From DATKGL01 sp035510455 (GTDB lineage Bacteria; Patescibacteriota; Saccharimonadia; Saccharimonadales; UBA4665): DNA of 5,686 bases. The DNA lies in the NCBI GenBank assembly GCA_035510455.1, contig DATKHB010000024.1, positions 1 to 5,686 of the forward strand. The letters are read 5' to 3'. Shown in pieces: positions 5,085 to 5,686 of the stretch (position 1 is the first letter of the stretch; each line of letters opens with the position of its first letter). Below the pieces are notes generated by a model that saw nothing but the letters and a program-made list of their open reading frames with translations, did not search any database and was not told the DNA's origin. A program made the translations under genes and the position numbers.

Positions 5085-5686
5085 AAAAAGATCCTAATTT
5101 AACTCACTGGATACACACACTAAGTACGTTGCTGCCACACTTAGTTGAAGTGCTAGGCATATTACTGGTAATCGGGCTAACTGGTTACGTTGTTATTGGG
5201 CTAATAATAGTATTTCTAAGTCGTCAACACTTAAAGGGTCAAAAGACAGTGTTTTTAGAACTAACACCACATGCCTCAAATAACCTGGGGGTCTCTGCTA
5301 ATACAGCACTAGTCAATGTCTGGCATGAACTCGGCAGTAGCCGTACTTTAGCGGAAAAGCTACTCGGCCAAAAGCTAAGCCTGACACCGGAGTTAGTTTC
5401 CTCCCGCGAACAAGGTATCCGCTATATTATGCGCGTGCCCGCCCGTATGGCCGGGACGATTGAGCAACAACTCAATGCTCACTCAGCTAGTTTGCTTGTT
5501 AAACGAGTCGGTGATCCGTTGCCTGCGTCTCTTGATGACAAGAAAACCAGTACAATTCGCTTTAAACAATCTGGCGATTGGGCTTTTCCATTTAATATTC
5601 AAGAGTCTCTAGCTGAGCTTGATTCCAGTTCCTATATTACTAACGCGTTAACTAAGCTTGAGCCCAACGAGTTTATAGCTGAACAG
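5081..5686 (+). CDS. Membrane-anchored T4SS-associated protein, N-terminal part (possible VirD4/TraG-type)
   Basis: Starting at GTG 5081, the frame stays open for 202 codons to the end of the window, so the 3' part is missing. A short polar start is followed by one membrane helix (about 23-46) and a basic Arg-Gln-His-Leu-Lys turn. A soluble domain then holds 'TVFLELTPHASN' (56-67), 'SLTPELVSSREQGIRYIMRVPA' in parts (100-121), and 'ALTKLEPNEFIAEQ' at the edge. The pattern of a helix, then 'FLELTP', then 'E-hhSS-EQGIRYhhRhP' resembles the N-terminal region of long CPR conjugative-transfer proteins that often carry a VirD4/TraG-type ATPase further on. No Walker motif is reached in this window, so the coupling-protein role is inferred from resemblance and position only. 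It is an intact gene fragment cut by the window edge, in operon with the CHAP gene via GTGA. Confidence 0.7.
   Translation, partial: MKKDPNLTHWIHTLSTLLPHLVEVLGILLVIGLTGYVVIGLIIVFLSRQHLKGQKTVFLELTPHASNNLGVSANTALVNVWHELGSSRTLAEKLLGQKLSLTPELVSSREQGIRYIMRVPARMAGTIEQQLNAHSASLLVKRVGDPLPASLDDKKTSTIRFKQSGDWAFPFNIQESLAELDSSSYITNALTKLEPNEFIAEQ

Noticed and set aside
1..5686. tRNA, rRNA, CRISPR array, insertion sequence or attachment site
   Set aside because: The window is almost fully occupied by coding sequence; no cloverleaf, regular direct repeats, transposase or flanking repeats were seen.

Overview
The window is a tightly packed, all-plus-strand operon fragment encoding a type IV secretion / conjugation machine of the kind seen in Patescibacteria (CPR). 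Candidatus Saccharibacteria (TM7) is my best guess. The reasons are the gene order (VirB2-like pilin, VirB6-like membrane protein, PrgI-family protein, TraC-like domain protein, VirB4 ATPase, CHAP-domain hydrolase, then a membrane-anchored protein resembling the start of the CPR conjugative-transfer/VirD4-type proteins), short proteins with overlapping genes, a moderately AT-rich composition with many CTA leucine codons, and TGA used as an ordinary stop. The last point argues against the code-25 lineages Gracilibacteria and Absconditabacteria. The taxonomy is inferred from protein style and gene order, not from a marker gene.

Layout: positions 1-222 hold the 3' end of a TrbC/VirB2-like pilin gene. 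Positions 231-1673 encode a polytopic VirB6/TrbL-like protein whose N-terminus repeats the pilin fold. Positions 1670-2182 encode a PrgI-family protein, 2154-2789 a TraC-like protein corresponding to the N-terminal part of VirB4, and 2782-4518 the VirB4 ATPase with Walker A and B motifs. Positions 4515-5084 encode a membrane-anchored CHAP hydrolase, and 5081-5686 the start of a further membrane protein cut by the window edge. Five of the six gene junctions overlap (4, 29, 8, 4 and 4 nt). The only non-overlapping one, pilin to VirB6-like, carries a perfect hairpin with the pilin stop codon in its loop. No intergenic stretch is longer than 8 nt, so no independent promoter is expected and none was seen.

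How the parts would work together (family knowledge plus inference): the small two-helix pilin-like protein would form the pilus or channel subunit; VirB6-like and PrgI proteins would form the inner-membrane platform; VirB4 with its TraC-like partner would power pilin dislocation or substrate transfer; the CHAP enzyme would open peptidoglycan locally, replacing the lytic transglycosylase VirB1; the last protein may link to substrate recruitment. No VirB7/8/9/10 outer-membrane core gene is seen here, which fits a pared-down envelope-spanning system, although the window is only a fragment.

The items most worth a second look are two RNA-level signals (a terminator-like hairpin plus T-tract inside the pilin gene, and the stop-codon hairpin at the next junction), the pilin-like module fused to the VirB6-like protein, the split VirB4, and the CHAP hydrolase built into the operon.
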